Of a DNA stretch of 64,000 bases, positions 1 through 9,267 are shown piece by piece. The stretch lies in assembly GCF_019355055.1 (NCBI RefSeq), contig NZ_CP048411.1, positions 186,001 through 250,000 of the forward strand, read 5' to 3'. The notes under the pieces were generated by a model. It was not told the DNA's origin and ran no database searches. It saw only the letters and a program-made list of their open reading frames with translations. Source of the stretch: Pseudomonas sp. MTM4. Lineage in GTDB: Bacteria; Pseudomonadota; Gammaproteobacteria; Pseudomonadales; Pseudomonadaceae. Every line of letters starts with the position of its first letter. The first letter of the stretch is position 1. A program made the position numbers and the translations under genes.

Positions 1-1068
1 ATCCGCGTCCGTTTCGTTGCGAAATTCGGCACCCAGGCTCAAAAACAACTGCCGCGCCATGGTGTTGTTACTGTATTTGTTGATGTCGCGAATGATCTCG
101 ACTAGATCCGGCGAGTAAGCACGGGCGATCATCCGCGCGTCGTCGGGTACCGGGGCGACGCGATCCTCACCGAGGATGCTGCCACCGAGCTCCTTCCAGA
201 TCGCACGCACGGCGCCTGCGGCGTAGCGTTGATGGTCGAGTAGCGCCAGATAGGTTTGGCCGCTGCAGCCGGCCGGAAGCTTGCCGGTGACGACGACCGT
301 AACACCTTCAGCATCTTCGATCGGGTTGTAGCGAATATCGGGCCAGCCTGGGCACTTGGCCTTCGGCAGAGCCTGAATGCGATTGTCGATACGAACCGAG
401 GCGATCGGTGGCTCGACGACGACGTTCACGTTGCCGGCATCGTTACGGGCGATGAAGCGAAGCGCCTTGAGATTGACCAACAGCGAGTCCGGTGCGACCA
501 GGAAGGGCTTGTTCTTGTCATTGCCGTCGTCATCGAAGATCGGCAGGGCTGGCTGAACGAAGTGGCTGCGATCCAACACCAAATCCCCGGTCACGGTCTG
601 CACGCCGTTGACGCGCAGGTCTCGTAGCAAGAGCCAGAGCTTCTCCATGTTGAGCTTGGGATCGCCGCCGCCCTTGAGATAAAGATTGCCATTGAGCGTG
701 CCGTTCTCAATTGGGCCATCGGCATGGAATTCCGTTTTCCATTGATGATTGGGACCCAGCAACTCCAGTGCGGCATAGGTCGTGACCAGTTTCATGGTCG
801 AGGCGGGATTTACCGATACATCGGCATTCACGAACGTCGGGGTCGCGTTGGTGTTGAGCGGCAGCATGACGACGGACAGCGCGCTGCTCTCGATCTTGTT
901 TGCCTTGAGTGCCTGCGCGACGCGCGGCGGTAGGGTCTGATTGATGGCTTCGGCATAAACCGGGAATGCCAGCGGTAGCGTCAGTGCGGCGGCGGCGACA
1001 CGGCCTAGAAATCTGCCGATTGCGCTGCCCCGATTGGCTGGGGCAGTTCTTGCGAGAATCAATGACAT
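1..1068 (-). CDS. dacB: D-alanyl-D-alanine carboxypeptidase/endopeptidase (PBP4), 3' end outside window
   Basis: The frame is open from the ATG at 1068 to the window edge (356 codons), so the C-terminal part is missing. Residues 1-39 look like a signal peptide ending VYA, which places the enzyme in the periplasm. The penicillin-binding motifs of peptidase family S13 are visible: STMK (Ser90, Lys93) and SNN (Ser333, Asn335); the KTG motif would lie beyond the edge. Family members cleave D-Ala-D-Ala and cross-bridges in peptidoglycan. GGAACCTCC just upstream contains a GGAGG-type ribosome site region. The gene is divergent from yggL. Identity as DacB is strong from the two motifs and their long spacing, which is typical of PBP4. 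Confidence 0.88.
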   Translation of the reverse strand, partial: MSLILARTAPANRGSAIGRFLGRVAAAALTLPLAFPVYAEAINQTLPPRVAQALKANKIESSALSVVMLPLNTNATPTFVNADVSVNPASTMKLVTTYAALELLGPNHQWKTEFHADGPIENGTLNGNLYLKGGGDPKLNMEKLWLLLRDLRVNGVQTVTGDLVLDRSHFVQPALPIFDDDGNDKNKPFLVAPDSLLVNLKALRFIARNDAGNVNVVVEPPIASVRIDNRIQALPKAKCPGWPDIRYNPIEDAEGVTVVVTGKLPAGCSGQTYLALLDHQRYAAGAVRAIWKELGGSILGEDRVAPVPDDARMIARAYSPDLVEIIRDINKYSNNTMARQLFLSLGAEFRNETDAD

Positions 1069-1273
1069 GGAGGTTCCCTACTACGTTCAGGGAAAATGGC
1101 GGGCCATTATGCCCGTGACCGAGAAGTGACGTACTTCTCATCCGACAAGCGTAGACGGCGATGTCGAGAGTCAGCAAAAAGACGATGAGCAGTGCGGCCT
1201 GATGCAATCGCACAAGCGCGGCGTTGCTGTTAGAGTGCGCGCCGTCATCTCGTTAGAAAAAAGGACCGATTCA

Positions 1274-1618
1274 ATGGCTACCAATCGCTCGCGTCGTTTG
1301 CGCAAAAAACTTTGTGTCGACGAATTCCAGGAACTGGGTTTTGAAGTGACTCTGACCTACGGTGAGGGTCTTGATGCCAAGGCGGTGGACGATTTCCTCG
1401 AAGCCTTTCTGACCGAGGCCATCGAAGCCAATGGTCTGGGCTATATCGGTGGTGAGGATTACGGTTTCGTTTGCCTGGCCAGCCGTGGCTCGGTCAACGA
1501 AGAGCAGCGCGGTCAGGTCGAGGCGTGGCTCAAAGGGCGCAACGAGTTGTCCGAATTCAACGTAAGCCCGCTGATGGACGTCTGGTACCCGGAAAACGAG
1601 ATCAACGCTAAGGCATGA
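1274..1618 (+). CDS. yggL: YggL family protein (DUF469), ribosome-associated
   Basis: A 114-residue protein starting MATNRSRRLRKKL, with the basic N-terminus, the acidic middle and the C-terminal LMDVWYPE block typical of YggL/DUF469. AAAAAGGA sits 7-8 bases before the ATG at 1274 and decides the start; the longer upstream frame has no such site. YggL homologues are reported to bind the 50S subunit, but the exact role is unsettled. Its 3' end overlaps the convergent membrane-protein gene by 11 bp. Confidence 0.85.
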   Translation: MATNRSRRLRKKLCVDEFQELGFEVTLTYGEGLDAKAVDDFLEAFLTEAIEANGLGYIGGEDYGFVCLASRGSVNEEQRGQVEAWLKGRNELSEFNVSPLMDVWYPENEINAKA

Positions 1619-2711
1619 TCGAGTCGTTCTTGTCCTGATCGGTTGTGGCCGTTTGCCCGCGTTTGCGCAACGCAATCCGGGCAAACAGCCTACGCAGCAA
1701 ATACACCAGCAACGTAACGGCTAACGCTACGCCCACGCCAATCACAGCGTTGATCAGGCGCAGTTGTGGTAATTCCCAGTCTTGCGCCAGGGTTTCGGCC
1801 AATAACAGGAAACTCAGGGTCGTCTGCAAGACGAAAAGCCCATAGTGATGTGCCTGGAAAGCCCGGCTGAGCATGACCAGCGGCAGCATGATCATGACCA
1901 TCATCGGCGGATCGGCCAGGCTGTGGCCCATGTAGATCAACACCGCCGCTGCACAAAGAATCCCGACCCCGGCCTGCAAAGCCCGAGCGAGGCTGCGTTG
2001 CAGATCCATCTGCAGCGTGGTGAAAACCGCCAGCGTCAGCCAATAGCCTCGTGGAAGATCTGCAATGTTGACGATTAGGCCGCCTGCGGCAGCTGCGATC
2101 ATGTAAGTGAGTGCATGCAGTCGCCACTGGCGAATCGGCGTGCGCCGCGCTCGGCGTCGCAGCACCTTCATCAAACTGAGCAGGCGCGGCATGTATGGCC
2201 ACATGCGCAAGCCATGCATGCCGCGTAAGCCGAAGGCGAGCAGGGTGACCCAGAGACCGCCCAGTGCAAACAGAGCGGCAATCGCTTGAGGGTTGTTGAA
2301 ATCACTGATGCCGTATTGGCCCTGGCCAAGACAGAGGCAAATGGCCAAGCCGATCCCGAGCTTGCCGGCTTCGCTGCCGTAACGTTGTAGCCATGCCAAC
2401 AACAGACCGTAAAAGGCGAACAGGCCGAGGCTGATCAGTGGATGAGTCGCCGACCAGAACCCGAGGCCGGCGCTGCCGGCGCCAAGGGCTATCAGCAACA
2501 GCATTCGCAACATTCCGAGACGGTGTAGCGGATTCGCCTTGGCTGCCTGGAAGGCCCCGACCGTGGCCCAGAGGAAACCCGGATGGCCGCTGAACAGGCC
2601 GAGCAGAAGCGGCAATGCGCAGCCCAGGCCCGCCACGGCTGCGGCTCCCCAGGCGGGGCGGCCAGGCTGCCATCCGACGACCTTCCACAACGGTTTTTTC
2701 ATCTGGCTCAC
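1608..2711 (-). CDS. FUSC-like integral membrane protein
   Basis: A 367-residue protein with two blocks of hydrophobic helices separated by a basic cytoplasmic stretch rich in arginine near residue 190. The layout, and the second block with the GYWLTLAVF segment, match the FUSC/YccS-type membrane superfamily, whose members include aromatic-acid and fusaric-acid efflux components. No partner membrane-fusion protein is nearby, so substrate is unknown. The start is GTG at 2711, overlapping the dgt stop as GTGA, which implies translational coupling to dgt; an internal ATG lies three codons later. Confidence 0.7.
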   Translation of the reverse strand: MSQMKKPLWKVVGWQPGRPAWGAAAVAGLGCALPLLLGLFSGHPGFLWATVGAFQAAKANPLHRLGMLRMLLLIALGAGSAGLGFWSATHPLISLGLFAFYGLLLAWLQRYGSEAGKLGIGLAICLCLGQGQYGISDFNNPQAIAALFALGGLWVTLLAFGLRGMHGLRMWPYMPRLLSLMKVLRRRARRTPIRQWRLHALTYMIAAAAGGLIVNIADLPRGYWLTLAVFTTLQMDLQRSLARALQAGVGILCAAAVLIYMGHSLADPPMMVMIMLPLVMLSRAFQAHHYGLFVLQTTLSFLLLAETLAQDWELPQLRLINAVIGVGVALAVTLLVYLLRRLFARIALRKRGQTATTDQDKNDSIMP

Positions 2712-4039
2712 GTCGGGCTCGAGCGTCCAGTCATTTCGCCGGCCATCTCGGTCGCGTAGCTGTCGGTCATGCCGGCGATAAAGTCGATCATCCGCACGAA
2801 TGATTGATACAGCGGCCAGTCGGGGTCTGGAGCATTGCTGCCAAGCAGATCCAAAATGCGGCGATTCTTGAATGACGGCGTGCGCCCGCCGTGTTGCTCC
2901 AGCGCCGCGCCACAGAAGGCGTTGAGCAGTATCTCGAGCGTCGTATAGGCGCCGATTTCATGCAGCGTCTTGCGTTTGTCCTGAAAGATTTTCTGCCGCG
3001 CCAAGGCTTTGGCCTGCACGACGCAGCGCTTGGCGGGGCCGTGCATGTGCTCGACCAGATCCCCGGTGAGTTGGCCGGCCAGTAGTGCCGGTTGCTGTTC
3101 GACAAAGGCGCGTGCAGCTGCGTTGGTGAGGTGTTCGATAGCCTTGCCCCTGAGGATCGCCAGCTTGCGCCTGCGTGAATCGCCAGGACCGAGCTGCCGG
3201 TAGGTTTCCGGCAGATCCTCGCCCACCAGATCCAGCAGCAGCGCCTCGACCTCGGGATAGTCGAGCAGGTCCATTTCGAGCCCGTCTTCCAGATCGATAA
3301 GGCCGTAGCAGATGTCGTCCGCCGCTTCCATCAGATAGACCAATGGATGGCGCGCCCACCGTTGCTCGTCCAGCTTCGGTAGGCCGAGTTTCGACGCAAT
3401 CTGCTCGAGCAGGGGCAGCTCGCTCTGGTAGCAGCCGAATTTATGTTTCTTGTAGCCGAGCGCCTCGGCATGGCGCGATGTCCAGGGGTACTTGAGGTAG
3501 GTGCCGAGCGTTGCGTAGGTCAGTCGGGTGCCGCCATCGAACTGATGGTATTCGAGCTGTGTAAGCACCCTGAAGCCTTGGGCGTTACCCTCGAAGTTGA
3601 GAAAGTCGGCTCGCTCGGCGTCACTCATGTCATCGAGCCAGCCACGGACGGCGGCCTGCTGGAACCAGTGGCGAATGGCATCTTCGCCAGAATGACCGAA
3701 CGGCGGGTTACCAATATCATGCGCGAGACACGCCGACTGAATGACCATGCCGAGATCGGCCGGGCTGCACCATTCCGGCAGGTCTTCACGCAGCACTTCA
3801 CCCACGCGCATGCCGAGGGAGCGTCCAACGCAGCTGACTTCCAGCGAATGGGTTAGGCGGGTGTGGATGTGATCGTTGCTTGAGACCGGATGCACCTGGG
3901 TCTTGCGACCAAGCCTGCGGAATGCGCCGGAGAAGATGATCCTGTCGTGATCCTTGTGGAATGGACTTCGACCAAGTTCTTCATTGCTGTGGACGGATTT
4001 CCCGAGCCGTTCACGATTGAGCAGGGTGTTCCAATCCAA
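2708..4039 (-). CDS. dgt: dGTPase-like HD-domain triphosphohydrolase
   Basis: A 443-residue HD-superfamily protein. The metal ligands are visible as RLTHS (His64), the HD pair in [12 protein letters not shown] (His107-Asp108) and further conserved acidic residues downstream. This family hydrolyses dGTP or other dNTPs to the nucleoside and tripolyphosphate, controlling dNTP pools in the cytoplasm; some members limit phage replication. It starts with ATG at 4039 after AAGGAGGCTCTTTGG on the coding strand. The FUSC-like gene is coupled behind it. Whether it prefers dGTP cannot be seen from sequence. Confidence 0.9.
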   Translation of the reverse strand: MDWNTLLNRERLGKSVHSNEELGRSPFHKDHDRIIFSGAFRRLGRKTQVHPVSSNDHIHTRLTHSLEVSCVGRSLGMRVGEVLREDLPEWCSPADLGMVIQSACLAHDIGNPPFGHSGEDAIRHWFQQAAVRGWLDDMSDAERADFLNFEGNAQGFRVLTQLEYHQFDGGTRLTYATLGTYLKYPWTSRHAEALGYKKHKFGCYQSELPLLEQIASKLGLPKLDEQRWARHPLVYLMEAADDICYGLIDLEDGLEMDLLDYPEVEALLLDLVGEDLPETYRQLGPGDSRRRKLAILRGKAIEHLTNAAARAFVEQQPALLAGQLTGDLVEHMHGPAKRCVVQAKALARQKIFQDKRKTLHEIGAYTTLEILLNAFCGAALEQHGGRTPSFKNRRILDLLGSNAPDPDWPLYQSFVRMIDFIAGMTDSYATEMAGEMTGRSSPT

Positions 4040-4180
4040 AGAGCCTCCTTGTTATGCCGTCAGTGGGACCGATAGGCCAAGCGGCGCCATTCCGTCAGCG
4101 AGAGCGCATCAAGCCGGGGAAGTGTTCGCGCACAGGCAGCAGCCTACCGTATTTCCTCACCGCTAGGCGCTGCCACACCA

Positions 4181-4483
4181 CTAATGCCGCAGCTTGCGAA
4201 TCACCGGATACAGAAGGAGACCCAGCCGCGCGAGTTTGCCAACTTTCCCCAAACGACGTCCGAAGAGCGTCATGGCCAAGGTTGCGGCAACCATCAGAGG
4301 TGCTTTTGGTATGTGCTGATCGGCTCCGGTAGCTCTATTCGCCACCATCCCCTTGATTCGCTGGAATGGGTGAGCCAAAGGCTGTGAGTGGTAGAGGATT
4401 TGTTGCCGGTTCATTTCCATGCGCAACCGGATCAAATCCTTGCGCATGGTCAGATCGCTGGAATTACTGAGAGGCAGGCTCAT
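4181..4483 (-). CDS. Small basic membrane-associated protein downstream of yqjE (YqjK-like position)
   Basis: A 100-residue protein starting MSLPLSNSSDLTMRKDL. It has a basic amphipathic N-terminal half and a hydrophobic stretch around residues 62-75, then a basic LGKVGKLARLG segment. The ATG at 4483 overlaps the yqjE stop (ATGA), so it is the third gene of a yqjD-yqjE operon and occupies the place of yqjK. Sequence likeness to YqjK is weak; function is not known. Confidence 0.65.
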   Translation of the reverse strand: MSLPLSNSSDLTMRKDLIRLRMEMNRQQILYHSQPLAHPFQRIKGMVANRATGADQHIPKAPLMVAATLAMTLFGRRLGKVGKLARLGLLLYPVIRKLRH

Positions 4484-4860
4484 GGCAGTAGACGCTCCCG
4501 ATTGCGGGCCAATTCTTCGACCGTCGCCTGGAAGGGCGAAGCGCTCGCCTTGGCGAGGCGGATTGCGCGGCTGATACATACCGCTAGTACAACCGCGTAT
4601 GCCGCACAGAGAATCAGAATCGCCGCGATAGGGTTGCTATCCCAGAAGGCGATCACGATCGCCGCCGAAAGCCCTACCAGGATCAGCAAGCCTAGTATCA
4701 GACTGATGCTGGCCAGCAGAAACAGTTTGAAGACCCGTACCCGTTCTTCCTGCAGCTCTATTCCGACAAGCTCCAGATGCCCCTGGATGAGGCCGGCAAG
4801 CGCGCTGCCCATCTTTTTGATGGAAGGGGCAGGGGCCTCATCGGAATATTTGGTTTCCAT
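4480..4860 (-). CDS. yqjE: YqjE-like phage-holin superfamily membrane protein
   Basis: A 126-residue protein starting METKYSDEAPAP. It has an amphipathic region followed by two hydrophobic segments near residues 46-72 and 80-105, the signature of the YqjE/holin-III-like inner-membrane family. It is co-transcribed with the DUF883 gene 17 bp upstream and coupled to the next gene. The family's function is unclear; E. coli homologues belong to stationary-phase operons. The start at 4860 is preferred because the longer frame runs into the intergenic spacer. Confidence 0.75.
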   Translation of the reverse strand: METKYSDEAPAPSIKKMGSALAGLIQGHLELVGIELQEERVRVFKLFLLASISLILGLLILVGLSAAIVIAFWDSNPIAAILILCAAYAVVLAVCISRAIRLAKASASPFQATVEELARNRERLLP

Positions 4861-4877
4861 TGGATCGGTTCCCCACA

Positions 4878-5279
4878 TCAGCGGCGGGTAATCAGGCCGA
4901 AGAGAAAGCCGACCCCAGCCGCGATGCCCAGCGACTGCCAGGGGTGGGTGTGGACATATTCCTCGGTGCACTGAATAGCCGCCTGGCCTTGCTCACGCAG
5001 CGAGCCTTCCTGCTCCTTGAGCATCTGCCGGGCGCGGGTCAGGTTCGCGTTGATCTTGCCGCGCAACTCTTCGGTCTGGGTGCCTGCGGTGTCCTGCGTA
5101 TGTTTCAGCAGACGCTCCGTATCGCCGATCAACGTATGAAACTCATCGATGAGCGCAGCCTGAGCGGCCTGAAGATTGCGGCGGTGTGCGGATTTATCGA
5201 ACAGGGGTGAGGAAGTTCCCGTGGTTGCGTCGGGAATCGGGGTGTTGTCATTGGTGCCGAAAGTCGATTCGGTAGACAT
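4878..5279 (-). CDS. DUF883 (YqjD/ElaB) ribosome-tethering membrane protein
   Basis: A 133-residue protein with a long charged helical body (about residues 30-110) and a C-terminal transmembrane anchor ending in the family signature HPWQSLGIAAGVGFLFGLITRR-type tail. E. coli YqjD and ElaB are C-tail anchored inner-membrane proteins that bind stationary-phase ribosomes. AAAGAGGAGCTGCAG precedes the ATG at 5279. It heads the three-gene operon with yqjE. Confidence 0.85.
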   Translation of the reverse strand: MSTESTFGTNDNTPIPDATTGTSSPLFDKSAHRRNLQAAQAALIDEFHTLIGDTERLLKHTQDTAGTQTEELRGKINANLTRARQMLKEQEGSLREQGQAAIQCTEEYVHTHPWQSLGIAAGVGFLFGLITRR

Positions 5280-5452
5280 CTGCAGCTCCTCTTTTTAATC
5301 GCGCAGGGACGACAGGTCCCGGTGCCTAGAGTTTTCGAGCATGCTGCTGGCGCAAGGTTCCCGCTTCGGTTAGTCAATTCGCGTGGTGATCGATGAGGCC
5401 GGCGTGCCAGTTTCAGAATTAGCTTCGCAGTAGCGTGGGGTGTCAGAGAAAA

Positions 5453-5476
5453 GAAAACCCGCCGAAGCGGGTTTTC
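5453..5476 (-). terminator. Intrinsic terminator after the porin gene
   Basis: A perfect 10-bp stem GAAAACCCGC / GCGGGTTTTC with a CGAA tetraloop. U-tracts are built into both arms, so it can work in both directions, ending the porin transcript on the minus strand. Confidence 0.85.
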
Positions 5477-5507
5477 TATCTACTGCATCTGCATGCGGTA
5501 GCCGCTA

Positions 5508-6767
5508 TTACATCAGCGGGATGGTGTAGCTGACGATCAGACGGTTTTCGTCGATATCGTTAGCAGTACCATTGCTGCGGAAAGTAGCGTTGCGCCATTT
5601 CAAGTTAAGGTTCTTCAGCGCGCCTTCCTGGAAGGTGTAACCGATGTCGGTGTCGCGCTCCCATTCTTTGCCTTCCGATACGCCGGCGCGCTCGAAATTA
5701 TCGCCAGTAACGTAGCGGGTCATGAACGTCAGGCCAGGAATGCCGATAGAGGCGAAGTTGAAGTCATAGCGAGCCTGCCAAGACTTCTCGTCGGCCTGAG
5801 CGAAGTCACCGATCTGTACGAAGTTAACCAAGTAGGGGTCAATATTGCCGCCGACATAGGCGAAGCCTGTGTCACCGGACATTTTCTGATAACCCAGACC
5901 GAAGCTATGGCCACTGAGCGAGTAGGTGACCATGGCGCCGAAGGCTTTGTTGTCGACGTTGGTGTTGCCGTCGTCCGTAGAGCGCTGGTAGCGCAGGTCG
6001 GTCTTCAGCGACTGGCCTTCGGCGATCGGCAGCACATGAACAAGGTTCAGTGCGTGCTGCTTGTAGAACTCTTCCAGGTTGCTGTAGTAGTAGGAAGCGC
6101 TCAGGTCCTTGGTCACTTTGTAAGTGCCGCCGAGATAAACGAACTCGTCGGATTCTACATCGGTAGTACCAGTAATGCTTTTACCGGACGTATTGACGAC
6201 CATGTCTTCATAGTTGGTCGAGTTCCGGTTGTTGATCTGGTCAACATAACCCAGGTCCAGAGTCAGGCCATCAATTTCATTGGATACTAACTGGGCACCA
6301 CTCATTGCAGCAGGCAGCAGACGGCTATCGCTGGTCGCGATGGCTGGGTTCTTCAGCTGCAGCGTGCCGACTTTCAGGACGCTTTTGGATACTTTCGCCT
6401 TGGCGGTTAATCCCAGCTGGGAGTAATCATCTGGTGCGCCGGAGTCGCCAGCCGGCAGGAGGCCTGTGCCAGTACGGTCAGGGCTCGAGTCCAGCTTTAC
6501 GCCAAGCAGGCCCAAAGCATCGACGCCGAAGCCTACAGTACCTTCGGTGTAACCCGACTCAATACGGAGCAGGAAGCCTTGTGCCCATTCGTCTTGCTTG
6601 GATTGGCCCGCGCCTTCTTGGCGATAGTCACGGTTGTAGTAGAAGTTTCGCAGTTCCAGGCTGGCCTTGGTGTCTTCAATAAAAGCAGCCTGAGCCATGG
6701 ACGGGATTGCCAGTGTTGCTCCCAGAGTGGCGAGTGCCACGCCCCGGGCGATTGGGGTCTTGAGCAT
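5508..6767 (-). CDS. OprD-family outer-membrane porin
   Basis: A 419-residue protein with a signal peptide cleaved after SMAQA (about residue 27), then the OprD-family opening FIEDTKASLELRNFYYNRDYR and alternating beta strands to a C-terminal strand ending in a hydrophobic residue. OprD porins are monomeric 18-strand barrels for small carboxylates and basic amino acids; the substrate cannot be read from sequence. Downstream is a strong terminator. Upstream, a 16-bp palindrome may be a regulator site. Confidence 0.9.
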   Translation of the reverse strand: MLKTPIARGVALATLGATLAIPSMAQAAFIEDTKASLELRNFYYNRDYRQEGAGQSKQDEWAQGFLLRIESGYTEGTVGFGVDALGLLGVKLDSSPDRTGTGLLPAGDSGAPDDYSQLGLTAKAKVSKSVLKVGTLQLKNPAIATSDSRLLPAAMSGAQLVSNEIDGLTLDLGYVDQINNRNSTNYEDMVVNTSGKSITGTTDVESDEFVYLGGTYKVTKDLSASYYYSNLEEFYKQHALNLVHVLPIAEGQSLKTDLRYQRSTDDGNTNVDNKAFGAMVTYSLSGHSFGLGYQKMSGDTGFAYVGGNIDPYLVNFVQIGDFAQADEKSWQARYDFNFASIGIPGLTFMTRYVTGDNFERAGVSEGKEWERDTDIGYTFQEGALKNLNLKWRNATFRSNGTANDIDENRLIVSYTIPLM

Positions 6768-7157
6768 TTCTTATTTCTCCTCGTTGGATGATGCTCTGAA
6801 GTCGCTCTTTACGGCGCTGTGCAATAAAGCACTACATAGGTATTTCAGCCTTTAGACCTTAGTCTTTGAGACTTGAGTGCGAAAGTGTCGGTTGAACTGA
6901 TCTGTAGTTGCTTACGTTGATTTGATGCAAGCATCAAGCGCTACCGATACGCACGAACACTTTCGTCCCTACAGCTCTGTGGCCGCTTGGGTTCGCGCAT
7001 CCTAGCCGTTTGCCGGCCTCGCGTCGATTCCCTAAACCAAACCATCGTTTGAGTGGGGTCGAGATCACACTTTCTCATTCGTTACGCCAAGGAATGAGGT
7101 CGGCTAGCGGCAGTCGGATCAGGGCGAGGCTGCTAGAATTGCGTGCAGCCAGTTTCA
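6768..7157. other. 390-bp intergenic region between porin and glutaredoxin genes
   Basis: No convincing gene. It holds a perfect palindrome TTGATGC-AA-GCATCAA at 6922-6937, about 155 bp before the porin start, which is a candidate operator. The rest is AT-richer promoter-like sequence for the two divergent genes. Confidence 0.5.
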
Positions 7158-7412
7158 ATGAGCGCACTTATGTACCTTCCTGAATGCCAACTATTTGGAA
7201 CGTTGGGCTGCCATCTATGTGAGCAGGCCGAGGCAGTAGTGTTGCCGTTGGTGGAGCATGGTCTGCTGGTGGAGTTGGTGGATATAGCGGACAGGCCTGA
7301 ATGGGTCGACGACTATGGGCTGCGTATACCCGTGCTCCGGCGAGTCGATACGGGGGCTGAGTTGGATTGGCCATTTGAAACCGAACAGGTCGTCTGGTTT
7401 CTACGTCAATAA
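7158..7412 (+). CDS. Glutaredoxin-like (DUF836) thiol protein
   Basis: An 84-residue thioredoxin-fold protein with the redox motif CHLC in LFGTLGCHLCEQAE, near residues 18-21, and the cis-proline context RIPVLRR. DUF836 glutaredoxin-like proteins are small cytoplasmic proteins of uncertain role. The start is uncertain: ATG at 7158 is chosen, but ATG at 7170 and GTG at 7143 are in frame, and none has a clear ribosome site. Confidence 0.75.
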   Translation: MSALMYLPECQLFGTLGCHLCEQAEAVVLPLVEHGLLVELVDIADRPEWVDDYGLRIPVLRRVDTGAELDWPFETEQVVWFLRQ

Positions 7413-7555
7413 GCCGTTGCGCCTGAGCAATTGCAGCGAGAGATGGCTTGGTTAGGGCGCTGGGTTAGATAGTTGTCACCGAAACGGCAGGACACCATGT
7501 TGGCGGATCCTGGCTGCTCGAATCGAGATAACGAAATGCAAATCTGGAAAACAAA

Positions 7556-7576
7556 AAACCGGCCATTAGCCGGTTT
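7556..7576 (-). terminator. Terminator after tRNA-Pro(CGG)
   Basis: An 8-bp stem AAACCGGC / GCCGGTTT with a CATTA loop, followed on the minus strand by a run of T (the A-run at 7553-7558). It lies 36 bp past the tRNA 3' end. Confidence 0.8.
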
Positions 7577-7611
7577 GTATGTATCAGACTGTTTATCCAA
7601 TATCGGGATTT

Positions 7612-7688
7612 TGGTCGGAGCGACTGGATTCGAACCAGCGACCTTCTCGTCCCGAACGAGACGCGCTACCAAGCTGCGCTACGCTCCG
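7612..7688 (-). tRNA. tRNA-Pro (anticodon CGG)
   Basis: A 77-base cloverleaf on the minus strand with encoded CCA. The acceptor arms CGGAGCG and CGCTCCG pair fully, the anticodon loop is TTCGGGA within a TCTCG/CGAGA stem, and the T-loop is GGTTCGAATC. The anticodon CGG reads proline codon CCG. Confidence 0.95.
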
Positions 7689-7789
7689 AAGATGGCGCGC
7701 ATTCTACATAAAAACTGTTGCTTCACAAGAGGTTAGAACGGGCTTTTTGGTGGCGCCCGGCAAGCCGCCTGGCACCAGAAGGGTGGTCG

Positions 7790-8011
7790 TCAGAGTTCCT
7801 TGACAGTACGAACCTGATCCTTGTTGACTCTGCCCGGCTTGCCGTCAATGCTTTCGTATTCATAGAAGCCAGCTTCATCGTCGTAATGGGGATGGTCCAG
7901 TGTCTGGATCTCGCGGCCATCGTTCAGGGTGATGACGCTGGGGTTCGAGCAGCCCGCTAGCAGGGTCAGTCCGACCAACAATGCCAAGGCGGGTCCGGTT
8001 GCTGCGCGCAT
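7790..8011 (-). CDS. YgdI/YgdR-like (DUF903) small lipoprotein
   Basis: A 73-residue precursor with a lipobox LLAGC, so mature Cys21 is lipidated. The remainder, with ITLNDGREIQT and the DKDQV-like end, matches the DUF903 SH3-like YgdI/YgdR lipoproteins. These are envelope proteins of unknown function. AAGAGGAGAAGCACT precedes the ATG. Confidence 0.85.
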   Translation of the reverse strand: MRAATGPALALLVGLTLLAGCSNPSVITLNDGREIQTLDHPHYDDEAGFYEYESIDGKPGRVNKDQVRTVKEL

Positions 8012-8065
8012 AGTGCTTCTCCTCTTGGTTAGTTGCGTTTGTGACGGCGTTCGAGGGCGCTAAGT

Positions 8066-8662
8066 TCAATCTGGGGGCTTTTGTTCCGAAAGCAGTTCGG
8101 GTGAGTTCAGATTGGCAAGCCGAGGATCATTCTCATTAAGCTCGAGAGCGCGGGATTGTAGGCTCAGCAGTATCTTGCGATTGCTTCGCTCGCCGGCCCG
8201 CCAGGCCTCCTCGATTGCAGAAGCAAGCCTGACCGGGATGACGCAAAACAGCGGTTCCCATTGCTCACCTCGCCGAACCATCACGGGAACGTTTGGTTCC
8301 GCCCGAGCCGCTGCATGCAGGCCTGCGAGCAGTGAGTCATCGATCAGCGGTGCGTCGCATGGCACTACCAAGAGCCAGCGATGATGAGCCGCCGCGAGGC
8401 CGGCGCGTATACCCGCAAGTGGTCCGGGAAAGTCCGGCTCGTCGTCGCTAACCACTCGATCCGCGAAGGCTGCGTATCGCTGGTGGTTGCGGTTGCAGGA
8501 AACAAGCAGATCATCCGTCAATGCCCGTACGATCCGATGCGGCCAGGCTATGAGCGGCTCGCCATGCCACTCGACCAAACCTTTGTCCTGGCCTCCCATC
8601 CGCTGCCCGCGACCACCCGCTAGCAGCAGGATTGAGCAATCGGCAAGCATGCTTTGTTGCAT
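8066..8662 (-). CDS. mobA: Molybdenum cofactor guanylyltransferase
   Basis: A 198-residue protein with the nucleotide-binding signature [18 protein letters not shown] near residues 11-28 and the acidic VVPCDAPL motif. MobA adds GMP from GTP to molybdopterin, giving the bis-MGD cofactor. The start at 8662 is chosen because GGAG lies six bases before it; an ATG 12 bases upstream and one 12 bases downstream are alternatives. It is divergent from moaB-moeA, whose products supply its substrate. Confidence 0.92.
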   Translation of the reverse strand: MQQSMLADCSILLLAGGRGQRMGGQDKGLVEWHGEPLIAWPHRIVRALTDDLLVSCNRNHQRYAAFADRVVSDDEPDFPGPLAGIRAGLAAAHHRWLLVVPCDAPLIDDSLLAGLHAAARAEPNVPVMVRRGEQWEPLFCVIPVRLASAIEEAWRAGERSNRKILLSLQSRALELNENDPRLANLNSPELLSEQKPPD

Positions 8663-8727
8663 CAAGGGCTCCATTAAAAGCTTGTGATATAACACCCGGC
8701 ATTCAGACCAACAACCGGAATGCCGCC

Positions 8728-9267
8728 ATGAGCCACCTTGCCGATCAATCATTTGTTCCGCTGAATATTGCTGTCCTGACGGTCAGTGACACTCGCTCGC
8801 TGGAAACCGATACCTCAGGGCAGTTACTCGTCGACCGTCTGCAGGCTGCTGGTCATCGGCTCGCTTCGCGTGCGCTGCTCAAGGATGATCTGTATCGGAT
8901 CCGAGCGCAGGTCGCGAGCTGGATCGCCGAGGACATGGTGCAGGTCGTATTGATCACTGGGGGCACGGGCTTTACAGGTCGCGACAGTACGCCGGAGGCG
9001 GTTGGATGCCTACTGAACAAGCAGGTCGATGGCTTTGGCGAGCTGTTTCGCCAGATATCGGTAGGCGATATCGGCAGTTCGACTGTCCAGTCGCGCGCAT
9101 TGGCTGGATTATCGAATTCGACCCTTGTCTGCTGCCTGCCGGGATCGACCAATGCTTGCAGAACCGCCTGGGACGGCATTCTCGCCGAGCAACTCGATGC
9201 GCGTCATCGTCCGTGCAACTTCGTGCCGCATCTCAAGCAGGCCGAGCCATGCGAGAGCCGCTCATGA
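8728..9267 (+). CDS. moaB: Molybdenum cofactor biosynthesis protein B
   Basis: A 179-residue MoaB/MogA-fold protein with the family motifs VSDTRS near the N-terminus and [20 protein letters not shown] in the middle. The family adenylylates molybdopterin before metal insertion. The start ATG at 8728 follows the spacer shared with mobA. It overlaps moeA by ATGA, so the two are translationally coupled. Confidence 0.92.
   Translation: MSHLADQSFVPLNIAVLTVSDTRSLETDTSGQLLVDRLQAAGHRLASRALLKDDLYRIRAQVASWIAEDMVQVVLITGGTGFTGRDSTPEAVGCLLNKQVDGFGELFRQISVGDIGSSTVQSRALAGLSNSTLVCCLPGSTNACRTAWDGILAEQLDARHRPCNFVPHLKQAEPCESRS

Noticed and set aside
1..1068. Several short frames suggesting broken genes at the left edge
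   Set aside because: One uninterrupted dacB frame with STMK and SNN motifs explains the region; it only looks broken because it runs off the window.
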